DNA of 64,000 nt from Paludibacteraceae bacterium. Its GTDB lineage: Bacteria > Bacteroidota > Bacteroidia > Bacteroidales > Paludibacteraceae. Positions 26,359 through 34,320 of this stretch are shown here, one piece after another. The notes below the pieces were generated by a model. That model was not told where the DNA came from and did no database searches. It saw only the letters and a list, made by a program, of their open reading frames with translations. The DNA lies in assembly GCA_024405875.1 (NCBI GenBank), contig JAKSOA010000002.1:62001-126000 (forward strand), in the 5' to 3' direction. The position numbers and the translations under genes are program-made. Within the stretch, counting starts at the first letter, position 1. Every line of letters begins with the position of its first letter.

Positions 26359-26814
26359 ATGAAAAACAAGACAGACAGGATAAAGTTCATACGGCAGATT
26401 TGCATTGAGCAGACTATCTCAAATCAGGATGAGTTGCTAGCAATACTGCGGAAGAACGGCTATAGCCTTACGCAGGCTACGCTATCACGTGACCTCAAGC
26501 GTCTGAAAATATCAAAGACGCTCTCACCCACAGGAGAGTACCGCTATGTGGTGCCGGTAAGCACGTTCGCCGCCGTAATGCCATCGGAGCCAAAACTAAT
26601 AGGAGTAAACTCACTTGAATTCTCAGGACCGCTTGCCGTAATAAAGACAAAGGCAGGCTATGCGGGAGCCATCGCCTCAGAGATTGACGCAGACAAAACG
26701 GGAGCCATTCTTGGAACAATTGCAGGTGATGACACCATACTGATAATACCACGAGAGGGGTTCACCCGTGATGAACTTACAATAATACTTACAAAATTAA
26801 TTGAAAAAAATTGA
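26359..26814 (+). CDS. argR: Arginine repressor ArgR
   Basis: ArgR is an arginine-responsive hexameric repressor. From ATG 26359 it has 151 residues; an in-frame upstream extension covers the promoter and is rejected. The N-terminal winged helix (IKFIRQICIEQTISNQDEL, then GYSLTQATLSRDLKRLKI) carries the ATLSRDLK recognition helix. The C-terminal arginine-binding/oligomerisation domain ends with the diagnostic GTIAGDDTILIIP. It heads the GNAT-argG-argC-argD genes, which it presumably controls. Confidence 0.95.
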   Translation: MKNKTDRIKFIRQICIEQTISNQDELLAILRKNGYSLTQATLSRDLKRLKISKTLSPTGEYRYVVPVSTFAAVMPSEPKLIGVNSLEFSGPLAVIKTKAGYAGAIASEIDADKTGAILGTIAGDDTILIIPREGFTRDELTIILTKLIEKN

Positions 26815-26820
26815 ATCAAA

Positions 26821-26852
26821 TCACCGATTCACCGAATCACCGAATCACCAAA
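26821..26852. repeat. 8-bp TCACCGAA-type repeat between argR and the GNAT gene
   Basis: Four consecutive 8-mers (TCACCGAT, TCACCGAA twice, TCACCAAA) fill the spacer between the argR stop and the GNAT ATG at 26856. The same unit occurs at 50700-50722, and a diverged in-frame version occurs inside ldcA at 56299-56346. Confidence 0.65.
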
Positions 26853-26855
26853 AAA

Positions 26856-27488
26856 ATGGAAGCGTCTGATATAAAGATATATGTAGCAGATGAAAGCCAC
26901 ATAAAGTATGTGGATACAATACTTGAGACAATAGCCGCCGCCGCCGCTGTCAGAGGTACAGGCATTGCAAAGCGTAACCCTGAGTATGTTAAGCAGAAGA
27001 TGCTTGAGGGCAAGGCGGTAATAGCCCTCTACGGTACTGAGTTCGCCGGTTTCAGTTACATTGAGACGTGGGGAGGCAAACACTATGTAACCACATCGGG
27101 GTTGATAGTTGCTGACAAGTTCCGTGGCTTAGGCGTGGCAAAACGCATAAAACACACAACATTCACACTTGCCCGTATGCGTTGGCCTGAGGCTAAGATA
27201 TTCAGCCTCACCTCAGGAGCCGCCGTAATGAAACTCAACACAGAGCACGGCTACATACCAGTTACCTTTGCCCAACTGACCGATGATGAGACATTTTGGA
27301 AAGGCTGCCAAGGCTGTATTAACCACGATGTCTTAGTCCGTACCGGACGTAAGTACTGCGTATGCACAGGAATGCTCTATGACCCTGAGCGTGAACGCAG
27401 TGTGCGTGACGCCGATGAGGAACTAGCAAAAGACCCGGAAGTTATAGAGATTATCAAACGCAGGTTCCCGAATGGGTTCCCAAATTAA
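26856..27488 (+). CDS. GNAT acetyltransferase of the arginine cluster (candidate N-acyl-glutamate synthase)
   Basis: The 210-residue GNAT-fold protein starts at ATG 26856; a TTG start upstream would translate the 8-bp repeat. The acyl-CoA loop region LIVADKFRGLGVAKRIKHTTF is clear, and the C-terminal part has four Cys (KGCQGCINHD and GRKYCVCTGM). Lying second in an argR-argG-argC-argD cluster, it is the best candidate for the first enzyme of the pathway. The pathway here appears to use N-succinyl intermediates (see argF'), so the donor could be succinyl-CoA rather than acetyl-CoA. That assignment is inference from context. Confidence 0.75.
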   Translation: MEASDIKIYVADESHIKYVDTILETIAAAAAVRGTGIAKRNPEYVKQKMLEGKAVIALYGTEFAGFSYIETWGGKHYVTTSGLIVADKFRGLGVAKRIKHTTFTLARMRWPEAKIFSLTSGAAVMKLNTEHGYIPVTFAQLTDDETFWKGCQGCINHDVLVRTGRKYCVCTGMLYDPERERSVRDADEELAKDPEVIEIIKRRFPNGFPN

Positions 27489-27503
27489 TTAACAATTAGT
27501 AAA

Positions 27504-28697
27504 ATGAAAAAAGTAGTTGTAGCGTTTAGCGGTGGACTTGACACCTCATACACCGTTATGTATTTAGCCAAGGAGAAGGGCTATGAAGTTTATGCCGCCT
27601 GTGCCAACACAGGAGGTTTCAGTGCTGAACAGTTAAAAAAGAATGAGGAGAACGCCTACAAGTTGGGTGCTACCAAATATGTGACACTTGACGTTACACA
27701 GGAGTACTATGAGAAGAGCCTCAAGTATATGGTGTTCGGTAACGTGCTGCGTAATAACTGTTACCCTATATCAGTAAGTTCGGAGCGTATATTCCAGGCA
27801 ATAGCCATAGCCCGATACGCCAATGAGATAGGAGCAAGCGCAATAGCCCACGGCTCAACAGGAGCGGGTAATGACCAAATACGTTTTGATATGACATTCC
27901 TTGTAATGGCACCGGGCGTTGAGATTATAACCCTTACCCGTGACGGCAATCTGAGCCGTCAGGAGGAGGTTGACTATCTGAACAAGAACGGCTTTTACGC
28001 CGATTTCACAAAACTTAAGTACTCATACAATGTGGGCATCTGGGGAACATCAATCTGCGGTGGTGAGATACTTGACTCAAAGCAAGGACTTCCTGAGTCA
28101 GCCTATCTTAAACACCCCGTAAAAGAGGGACCTGAGATACTCAAACTAGGCTTTGAAAAGGGAGAACTCTGTAGCGTGAACGGCAAGCAATATACTGATA
28201 AGATTGAGGCTATACAGGCGGTTGAGGAGATAGGTGCCGCATACGGCATAGGTCGTGACTGCCACGTAGGAGACACCATCATAGGCATAAAGGGCAGGGT
28301 AGGATTTGAGGCAGCCGCCCCGATGCTCATAATAGGCGCCCACCGTTTCCTTGAGAAATACACACTCAGCAAGTGGCAGCAGTACTGGAAAGACCAGGTT
28401 TCAAATTGGTACGGAATGTTCCTTCACGAGAGCCAGTACCTTGAGCCTGTTATGCCTGATATTGAGGCAATGCTACTCAGCAGCCAGCGTAACGTAACTG
28501 GTGAGGTCACACTTGAACTTCGCCCTCTTGGTTTCCAGACCGTAGGTGTGGATTCACCTAATGACCTTGTAAAGAACAAATTGGGTGAGTACGGAGAGAC
28601 CGCCAAGGCGTGGTCATCAGAAGATGCAAAGGGCTTCATAAAAGTTTCATCAACAGCCCTCCGCGCGTACTACCTTGCACACCCGAATGAAAGATAA
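27504..28697 (+). CDS. argG: Argininosuccinate synthase ArgG
   Basis: ArgG joins citrulline and aspartate using ATP. The 397-residue protein has the N-type ATP pyrophosphatase P-loop VVVAFSGGLDTSYTVMYL at the N-terminus, HGSTGAGNDQIRFDMTF (citrulline/Asp site), NVGIWGTSICGGE and GRDCHVGDTIIGIKGRVGFEAAAP. It is followed 2 bp later by argC, in a tight argG-argC-argD order on one transcript. Confidence 0.96.
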   Translation: MKKVVVAFSGGLDTSYTVMYLAKEKGYEVYAACANTGGFSAEQLKKNEENAYKLGATKYVTLDVTQEYYEKSLKYMVFGNVLRNNCYPISVSSERIFQAIAIARYANEIGASAIAHGSTGAGNDQIRFDMTFLVMAPGVEIITLTRDGNLSRQEEVDYLNKNGFYADFTKLKYSYNVGIWGTSICGGEILDSKQGLPESAYLKHPVKEGPEILKLGFEKGELCSVNGKQYTDKIEAIQAVEEIGAAYGIGRDCHVGDTIIGIKGRVGFEAAAPMLIIGAHRFLEKYTLSKWQQYWKDQVSNWYGMFLHESQYLEPVMPDIEAMLLSSQRNVTGEVTLELRPLGFQTVGVDSPNDLVKNKLGEYGETAKAWSSEDAKGFIKVSSTALRAYYLAHPNER

Positions 28698-28699
28698 TT

Positions 28700-29662
28700 A
28701 TGATTAAAGTAGGAATTATAGGTGGAGCGGGATATACCGCAGGAGAACTTCTCAGAATTCTCCTTAATCACCCCGATGTCAAGATTGAATTTGTGCACAG
28801 CACAAGTAACGCCGGAGCAAAACTCTATGAGGTACACGAGGGACTCTTTGGTGAGACAGATATGGAGTTTGCCTCAGAATATGACCTAAGTGCCATTGAC
28901 GTAGTATTTATGTGTTCAGGTCACGGTAAGAGCACAGAGTTCTGGGCGGAGAACAAACGCCCCGAAACCTTAAAGGTCATTGACCTTGCGCAGGATTACC
29001 GTGATGAGAGCAATGGTTATGTATATGGTTTGCCGGAGATTAACCGTGAACGCATAAAAAATTGCAAACTGCTTGCCAATCCGGGTTGCTTTGCCACCGC
29101 CATACAACTTGGGCTTATTCCGCTTGCAGCCAACGGGCTCATAAACTCAGAGGTGAGCATAACCGGAATAACAGGTTCCACAGGAGCCGGCGTAAAACCA
29201 GGCGCCACCAGCCATTTCAGTTGGCGAAATAATAACATATCAGTTTACAAGGCATTTGAGCATCAGCACCTTATAGAGATAACCCGTACTATGACACTGC
29301 TACAGAAAGGCTTTGACAAGGCACTCAACTTTGTGCCTGTGCGTGGAGACTTCGCCCGTGGCATATTCATAGCCGCACACCTTGACTGCCCGCTAAGCGT
29401 TGATGAGGTGTCAAAACTCTACAAAGATTTTTACCGTGACGCCGCATTCACCTTTGTAATGGACTCCAACCCTGATATGAAACAGGTGGTTAACACCAAT
29501 AAGGCAATAGTGCACGTTGAGAAACACGGTGGCAAACTGCTCATACTCTCAGCCATAGATAACCTGCTCAAGGGAGCATCGGGGCAGGCGGTACAGAATA
29601 TGAACCTGATGTTCGGCTTACCAGAGAACGCAGGACTAAACCTAAAGAGTTCAGCATTTTAA
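28700..29662 (+). CDS. argC: N-acetyl(succinyl)-gamma-glutamyl-phosphate reductase ArgC
   Basis: ArgC reduces the N-acylglutamyl phosphate to the semialdehyde. The 320-residue protein has the NADP motif GIIGGAGYTAGELLRIL, catalytic Cys130 in NPGCFATAIQLGLIP, GITGSTGAGVKPG and the His/Arg-bearing C-terminal region DNLLKGASGQAVQNMNLM. Because the downstream carbamoyltransferase looks succinyl-specific, the true substrate may be N-succinylglutamyl phosphate. It is 12 bp before argD. Confidence 0.95.
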   Translation: MIKVGIIGGAGYTAGELLRILLNHPDVKIEFVHSTSNAGAKLYEVHEGLFGETDMEFASEYDLSAIDVVFMCSGHGKSTEFWAENKRPETLKVIDLAQDYRDESNGYVYGLPEINRERIKNCKLLANPGCFATAIQLGLIPLAANGLINSEVSITGITGSTGAGVKPGATSHFSWRNNNISVYKAFEHQHLIEITRTMTLLQKGFDKALNFVPVRGDFARGIFIAAHLDCPLSVDEVSKLYKDFYRDAAFTFVMDSNPDMKQVVNTNKAIVHVEKHGGKLLILSAIDNLLKGASGQAVQNMNLMFGLPENAGLNLKSSAF

Positions 29663-29673
29663 AAGATAGGAAA

Positions 29674-30795
29674 ATGAAATTATTTGATGTATATCCACTC
29701 TTCCCCATTGAGATAGTAAGGGGCAAAGGCTGCCACGTATATGACGCAGAGGGCACGGAGTATCTTGACCTATACGGCGGTCACGCAGTAATATCAGTAG
29801 GGCACGCACACCCTGCCTACGTAAAGGCCATAAGTGAGCAGGTGGCACAGTTGGGTTTCTACTCAAACTCAGTAGTGAACGGGCTGCAACGCCGTCTTGC
29901 GGAGAAATTAGGCAAGATTTGCGGCTATGATGACTATTCACTCTTTCTTATAAACTCAGGCGCTGAGGCTAATGAGAACGCCATAAAATTAGCGTCATTC
30001 CATAACGGTAAAAAGCAGGTGCTTGCCTTCCGTCACTCATTCCACGGCAGAACAGCCGCCGCCGTAAAGGTTACAGACATACCAAAGTATGTGGCACCCG
30101 TAAATGAGGGAATGGAGGTTAACTTCGTGGAACTTAATGACATTGACGCCGTAAGAGCCGAACTATCCAAAGGAACATACTCATCTGTTATTATTGAGGG
30201 CATACAAGGCATAGGTGGCATTCAAATCCCCGATGACGCCTTTATGCGTGAGTTGCGTGAGGAGTGTGACCGTAATGATGTTGTTCTCATACTTGATGAG
30301 ATACAGTCAGGTTACGGACGCAGCGGAAGGTTCTTCGCCCACCAATACGCGGGCATCAAGGCAGACCTTATCACAGTTGCAAAGGGCATCTGTAACGGAT
30401 TCCCAATGAGCGGACTCATAGTGAGCCCTAAGTTCACCCCTGTTTACGGTCAGTTGGGCACGACATTCGGAGGCAACCACTTGGGCTGTGCCGGAGCCAT
30501 AGCCGTACTTGATATTATAGAGAAGGAGAACCTTATAGATAATGCAGCCAAAGTTGGAGCCTACTTGCTTGATGAGTTAAAGAAGATTGACGGCATAAAA
30601 GAGGTTCGCGGACGCGGGCTTATGATAGGACTTGAGTTTGAGCAACCTATAAAAGAGATACGCACAAAACTACTCTTTGAGCAGAAGGTATTCACAGGCG
30701 TTGCAGGAACAAACACCATTCGTCTGCTGCCGCCGTTATGCCTCACAATGGATGACGCCAAGGAATTCGTAGCACGCTTCAAGCACTGTCTGTAA
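29674..30795 (+). CDS. argD: Acetylornithine / succinylornithine aminotransferase ArgD
   Basis: This class III PLP aminotransferase of 373 residues forms N-acylornithine from the semialdehyde with glutamate. Visible are NSGAEANENAIKLA (cofactor phosphate), FRHSFHGRTAAAVKVT, the LDEIQSGYGRSG motif and the PLP Lys237 in ITVAKGICNGFPMSG, then TTFGGNHLGCAGA. It is the last gene of the contiguous argG-C-D block. A 157-bp spacer with a new promoter and terminator follows before greA. Confidence 0.94.
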   Translation: MKLFDVYPLFPIEIVRGKGCHVYDAEGTEYLDLYGGHAVISVGHAHPAYVKAISEQVAQLGFYSNSVVNGLQRRLAEKLGKICGYDDYSLFLINSGAEANENAIKLASFHNGKKQVLAFRHSFHGRTAAAVKVTDIPKYVAPVNEGMEVNFVELNDIDAVRAELSKGTYSSVIIEGIQGIGGIQIPDDAFMRELREECDRNDVVLILDEIQSGYGRSGRFFAHQYAGIKADLITVAKGICNGFPMSGLIVSPKFTPVYGQLGTTFGGNHLGCAGAIAVLDIIEKENLIDNAAKVGAYLLDELKKIDGIKEVRGRGLMIGLEFEQPIKEIRTKLLFEQKVFTGVAGTNTIRLLPPLCLTMDDAKEFVARFKHCL

Positions 30796-30803
30796 AGAAA
30801 TTG

Positions 30804-30831
30804 TTAACTATTAATTGTTAATTATTAATTT
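30804..30831. repeat. 7-bp-period array between argD and the greA leader promoter
   Basis: Four units in phase (TTAACTA, TTAATTG, TTAATTA, TTAATTT) run from 30804 to 30831, beginning 9 bp after the argD stop and reaching the -7 region of the greA leader promoter. Confidence 0.5.
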
Positions 30832-30845
30832 TTTCTTTACCTTTG
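30815..30845 (+). promoter_or_regulatory. Promoter of the greA leader
   Basis: TTG (30815-30817), a 20-bp spacer and TACCTTTG (30838-30845) fit the Bacteroidetes promoter consensus. Transcription from about 30852 would give a leader of about 100 nt that contains a mini-ORF and a terminator hairpin before the greA ATG at 30953. Confidence 0.55.
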
Positions 30846-30883
30846 TCGTCGTATTTGTGAGTAGCACTATGCTAATTTATTTG

Positions 30884-30917
30884 TAGAGTCCCTTAATCGG
30901 GGATTCTATAATTTTTT
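30884..30917 (+). terminator. Terminator/attenuator hairpin in the greA leader
   Basis: TAGAGTCCC (30884-30892) pairs with GGGATTCTA (30900-30908), a 9-bp stem with one G-T pair and a 7-nt loop, followed by TTTTTT at 30912-30917. A five-codon mini-ORF (MLIYL, 30869-30886) ends with its TAG inside the 5' arm, so translation of it could affect folding. The hairpin lies between the promoter and greA on the same strand. Confidence 0.65.
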
Positions 30918-30952
30918 GTTATTTGTCTAAAATTTTAAAACATATATACATT

Positions 30953-31426
30953 ATGGCAGAAGTAAGTTATATGACCAAAGAGGGTTATAAGAAGTTAATT
31001 GATGAGATTACGTTTCTTGAGAGCGTTGAGCGTCCGCGCATATCAGCACAGATAGCCGAGGCGCGTGACAAGGGGGACCTCTCTGAAAACGCAGAGTATG
31101 ACGCCGCACGTGAGGCACAGGGCAAACTTGAGGCAAAGATAGCCCAGATGAAAGATGTTGTGGCAAACGTACGTATTATTGACGCCAGCCAACTAAAGGC
31201 AGGTGAGGTTCAGATACTTAGCAAGGTAACCATCAAAAATGTCAAAACAGGTCAGCAGATGACCTACACCCTTGTATCAGAGGCGGAGGCAAACTTGCGT
31301 GAAGGCAAGATGAGTGTGGGTACTCCTATTGCCAAGGCTCTTATTGGTAAGCATAAGGGTGATAAGGTGCAGGTGTCTGCTCCGTCAGGAACTATTGAGT
31401 TTGAAATTATTGAGGTAGGAATCTAA
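30953..31426 (+). CDS. greA: Transcription elongation factor GreA
   Basis: GreA rescues backtracked RNA polymerase by stimulating transcript cleavage. From ATG 30953 it has 157 residues. The N-terminal coiled coil carries the acidic tip motif ARDKGDLSENAEYDAAREAQG that enters the secondary channel. The C-terminal FKBP-like domain includes GKMSVGTPIAKALIGKHKGD. A TTG start 30 bp upstream is unnecessary. Its leader carries a terminator-like hairpin, so expression may be set by read-through. The HIT gene follows after 7 bp. Confidence 0.96.
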   Translation: MAEVSYMTKEGYKKLIDEITFLESVERPRISAQIAEARDKGDLSENAEYDAAREAQGKLEAKIAQMKDVVANVRIIDASQLKAGEVQILSKVTIKNVKTGQQMTYTLVSEAEANLREGKMSVGTPIAKALIGKHKGDKVQVSAPSGTIEFEIIEVGI

Positions 31427-31433
31427 AATCATT

Positions 31434-31841
31434 ATGTCTAGCATTTTTAGTAAAATTGTAGCGGGTGAGATTCCCTGCTATAAGGTTGCGGAGACTGATA
31501 AGTTCTTTGCATTTCTTGATATTAATCCCCTTCAAAAGGGTCATACTCTTGTGATTCCTAAACAGGAGGTTGATTATATCTTTGACCTCAGCGATGAGGA
31601 TTTGGCTGGTTTGCAGATTTTTGCAAAGATTATTGCCGGTGCCATAAAGCGTGCTTTCCCTTGCAGAAAGGTGGCACAAGTGGTGCTTGGGCTTGAGGTT
31701 CCCCATACTCACATTCATCTTATTCCTATGCAATGTGAAAAGGATGTGAACTTCTCCAACCCAAAACTGAAATTGAGTAATGAGGAATTTGAGGAGATAG
31801 CGGAAAAGATTAGAAAAGAACTAAAATCAAATGAGAAATGA
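31434..31841 (+). CDS. HIT-family nucleotide hydrolase
   Basis: The 135-residue protein has the histidine triad VPHTHIHLIP and the N-terminal block IFSKIVAGEIPCYKVAETDKFFAFLDINPLQKGH (seen as two adjoining motifs), typical of HinT/Fhit-type nucleoside phosphoramidate or dinucleotide hydrolases. Its substrate cannot be told from sequence. It follows greA by 7 bp. The last codons (NEK and TGA) are formed by the first GAGAAAT units of the repeat at 31831, as also happens at the end of argF'. Confidence 0.88.
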   Translation: MSSIFSKIVAGEIPCYKVAETDKFFAFLDINPLQKGHTLVIPKQEVDYIFDLSDEDLAGLQIFAKIIAGAIKRAFPCRKVAQVVLGLEVPHTHIHLIPMQCEKDVNFSNPKLKLSNEEFEEIAEKIRKELKSNEK

Positions 31842-31924
31842 GAAATGAGAAATGAGAGAGGTCCCCTCCTAACCTCCCCTCCAGGGGAGGAATATCTCTC
31901 CTTTCTCCTTTTTCCTTTCTCCTT
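31831..31924. repeat. Purine/pyrimidine-armed repeat element, copy 1 (7-bp period)
   Basis: The left arm is GAGAAAT x3 plus GAGAGAG (31833-31860). The centre CCTCCTAACCTCCCC-TCCA-GGGGAGG holds a 7-bp GC hairpin. The right arm has four TCTCCTT/TTTCCTT units (31897-31924), broadly complementary to the left arm. The HIT stop codon is inside the first units. Copies 2 and 3 are at 32883-32967 and 50626-50757. Confidence 0.7.
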
Positions 31925-31939
31925 TACTGCTTAATAAAT

Positions 31940-32893
31940 ATGAAAGTATATAAATATGCAAAAGACCTCGGTGACCTGAACGCTGCGTTAAGGGAGGCCT
32001 TTGAAGTTAAGGGAAACCCCTACAAGTGGGATACGTTGGGCAAGAATAAAACCTTGCTTATGGTCTTTTTCAACTCAAGTCTGCGTACCCGTCTCTCTAC
32101 TCAGAAGGCTGGTATGAATCTTGGTATGAACACTATTGTTCTTGATGTCAACGCCGGTGCTTGGAAACTTGAGACCGAGCGTGGCGTGATTATGGACGGT
32201 GATAAGCCTGAGCATCTGCTTGAGGCTATTCCTGTTATGGGTAGTTACTGTGACCTTATCGGAGTGCGTTCTTTTGCCCGTTTTGAGAGCAAGGAGTTTG
32301 ACTACAATGAGGTTATTCTGGAGCAGTTCATTAAGTACTCCGGTAAACCTGTGTTCAGTATGGAGTCTGCCACTTGTCATCCGTTGCAGGCTTTTGCTGA
32401 CCTTATTACTATTGAGCAGTATAAGGAGAAGGAGCGTCCGAAGGTAGTGCTTACTTGGGCTCCGCATCCAAGGGTTCTGCCGCAGGCTGTGCCTAACTCA
32501 TTCTGTGACTTTATGAATGAGGCGAATGTTGATTTTGTAATCACACACCCTAAGGGCTATGAACTTTGCCCCGATTTTGTGCGTGGCGCCAAGGTTGAGT
32601 ATGACCAGCGTAAGGCCTTTGATGGAGCCGACTTCATCTATGCAAAGAATTGGTCTGCCTACAATGATGGTGTCTATGGTCAGATTTTGAGCAAGGATAT
32701 AAGTTGGACTGTTGATACAGAGAAGATGAAACTAACAAACAACGCTTTCTTTATGCACTGTCTGCCTGTACGCCGTAATATGATTGTTACTGATGAGGTT
32801 ATTGAGAGTGAGCGCAGTATAGTCATCCCCGAAGCCGCAAACAGAGTTGTTTCCGCTCAAACGGTTATAAAGAGAATGTTAAATGAGAAATGA
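31940..32893 (+). CDS. argF': N-succinylornithine carbamoyltransferase ArgF'
   Basis: This 317-residue transcarbamylase closely matches the Bacteroides fragilis N-succinyl-L-ornithine carbamoyltransferase. The carbamoyl-phosphate motif is FFNSSLRTRLSTQKA; others are NAGAWKLETERGVIMDGDK, ESATCHPLQAFADLITI and MHCLPVRRNMIVTD. Pro90 (in GDKPEHLLEAIP) corresponds to the residue known to select succinyl- over acetyl-ornithine (Glu in Xanthomonas AOTCase). This indicates a succinylated arginine pathway. It is separated from argD by greA and the HIT gene, and its last codons (NEK, TGA) come from repeat copy 2. Confidence 0.93.
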   Translation: MKVYKYAKDLGDLNAALREAFEVKGNPYKWDTLGKNKTLLMVFFNSSLRTRLSTQKAGMNLGMNTIVLDVNAGAWKLETERGVIMDGDKPEHLLEAIPVMGSYCDLIGVRSFARFESKEFDYNEVILEQFIKYSGKPVFSMESATCHPLQAFADLITIEQYKEKERPKVVLTWAPHPRVLPQAVPNSFCDFMNEANVDFVITHPKGYELCPDFVRGAKVEYDQRKAFDGADFIYAKNWSAYNDGVYGQILSKDISWTVDTEKMKLTNNAFFMHCLPVRRNMIVTDEVIESERSIVIPEAANRVVSAQTVIKRMLNEK

Positions 32894-32967
32894 GAAATGA
32901 GAAAGCCCCCACCTAACCTCCCCCAAAGGGAGGAACATCTCTCCTTTTTCCTTTCTCCTTTCTCCTT
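32883..32967. repeat. Purine/pyrimidine-armed repeat element, copy 2 (7-bp period)
   Basis: The left arm is GAGAAAT x2 plus GAGAAAG (32885-32905). The centre has a CCTCCC...GGGAGG hairpin preceded by ACCTAA. The right arm has four TCTCCTT/TTTCCTT units (32940-32967). The argF' stop codon lies in the first unit. It is similar in order and size to copy 1, but the centre differs by substitutions that keep the stem. Confidence 0.7.
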
Positions 32968-32975
32968 TATAAATA

Positions 32976-34286
32976 ATGAAATTATTTATTGAGACATACG
33001 GTTGCCAGATGAACTTTGCTGACAGTGAGGTTGTGGCTGCTATTATGCAGACTGCTGATTATGACCTTACTGACAACATTGCGGAGGCGGATTGCATTCT
33101 CATAAACACCTGTTCCATACGTGAGCACGCTGAGGTTAAGGCAATGAACCGCCTTGAGTACTTCCATTCTCTAAAGAAGAGGCATAAAGGACTTATTGTT
33201 GGTGTCCTTGGCTGTATGGCTGAGCGTATGAAGGAGCAGTTGCTCTCTGAGAAGGTGGTTGATATGGTTGTGGGTCCTGACTCATATATGGATTTGCCTA
33301 ACCTTGTGGCTCAAGCCTCATCTGGTTGCAAGGCTATTAATGTTGAACCATCACTCACAGAGACATACAAAGATGTTTTACCACGACGCATCGGGGGCAA
33401 TACAATCTCTGGTTTTGTCTCTATTATGCGTGGTTGCAATAACTTCTGCACCTACTGCATTGTGCCTTATACACGCGGGCGAGAGCGCAGTCGTGAGTAT
33501 GACAGTATATTAAAGGAGGTGAAAGACCTAAGGGAGAGGGGTTATAAAGAGGTAACATTGCTTGGTCAGAATGTGAATTCATATAATTTTGAAGGGCTTA
33601 CATTTCCTATGTTGCTTGATAGGCTGGCGTGCGAAGTGCCTGAAATTAGAATTAGATTTACTACTTCGCACCCAAAGGATATGAGTGAGGAGACCGTGCG
33701 CGTTATTGCAAAGCATCATAATCTGTGCAAGCACATACACCTGCCGGTGCAGAGCGGCAGCAACAGAATATTGCAGTTGATGAACCGCAAATACACCCGT
33801 GAGTGGTATCTTGATAAGGTTAGAATGATTCGCTCCATAATCCCTGACTGCGGCATTACAACAGATATGTTCACAGGTTTCCATAGTGAGACCGATGAAG
33901 ACCACCAACTTACGCTTAGCCTTATGCGAGAGGCTGCGTTTGACAGTGCCTTTATGTTCAAATACTCTGAGCGTCAAGGCACTTACGCAAGCCGCCACTT
34001 GCCCGATGATGTTCCTGAAGAGGTTAAGGTACGCCGTCTTCAAGAGGCGATTGACCTGCAACTTGAACTGTCTCTTGAGAGTAACCAGCGTGATATAGGC
34101 AAGCAGTTTGAGGTTCTTGTTGAAGGACGCTCAAAACGCTCAGCCGCCCGGATGTTCGGTCGCACCTCACAAAATAAGGTGGTGCTTTTTGACAAGGGAG
34201 AAAATAAAGTAGGAGATTTGATTACGGTCACCATCACCAGCGCCACTCCCGCCACCCTTTTCGGAACAGTCTCTCCTTCAATCTGA
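32976..34286 (+). CDS. miaB: tRNA-2-methylthio-N6-dimethylallyladenosine synthase MiaB
   Basis: MiaB is a two-cluster radical SAM methylthiotransferase modifying A37 of tRNAs. The 436-residue protein has the N-terminal UPF0004 cysteines (YGCQMNFAD, NTCSIREHAE, LGCMAERM), the radical SAM motif CNNFCTYCIVPYTRGRERS, VTLLGQNVNSYNFEG (diagnostic of MiaB rather than MtaB/RimO) and a C-terminal TRAM domain (FEVLVEGRSKRS). Its TGA lies in the first unit of a tandem repeat (34269 onward). Confidence 0.95.
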   Translation: MKLFIETYGCQMNFADSEVVAAIMQTADYDLTDNIAEADCILINTCSIREHAEVKAMNRLEYFHSLKKRHKGLIVGVLGCMAERMKEQLLSEKVVDMVVGPDSYMDLPNLVAQASSGCKAINVEPSLTETYKDVLPRRIGGNTISGFVSIMRGCNNFCTYCIVPYTRGRERSREYDSILKEVKDLRERGYKEVTLLGQNVNSYNFEGLTFPMLLDRLACEVPEIRIRFTTSHPKDMSEETVRVIAKHHNLCKHIHLPVQSGSNRILQLMNRKYTREWYLDKVRMIRSIIPDCGITTDMFTGFHSETDEDHQLTLSLMREAAFDSAFMFKYSERQGTYASRHLPDDVPEEVKVRRLQEAIDLQLELSLESNQRDIGKQFEVLVEGRSKRSAARMFGRTSQNKVVLFDKGENKVGDLITVTITSATPATLFGTVSPSI

Positions 34287-34320
34287 CCTCTCTTCTCCGT
34301 CAATCTGACCTCTCCTTCTC
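34269..34320. repeat. Tandem CTCCGTCAATCTGACCTCT-type units at the miaB stop
   Basis: Two units of about 22-23 bp containing TCAATCTGACCTCT run into a third that becomes the REP-like element at 34321. The miaB stop TGA is part of the first TCAATCTGA. The tandem units share their CCGTCA-TCTGA core with the REP-like element, suggesting they derive from it. Confidence 0.5.

Noticed and set aside
26811..26855. TTG start adding 15 residues to the GNAT protein
   Set aside because: The added codons are the 8-bp repeat; ATG 26856 is a normal start with similar homologue length.
31434..31841. Toxin-antitoxin or phage origin for the greA/HIT insertion in the arginine cluster
   Set aside because: Both are housekeeping-type genes with ordinary composition; no integrase, direct repeats or phage genes surround them.
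33579..34061. 160-codon minus-strand ORF inside miaB
   Set aside because: No recognisable domain; it is the shadow of a conserved gene on the other strand.
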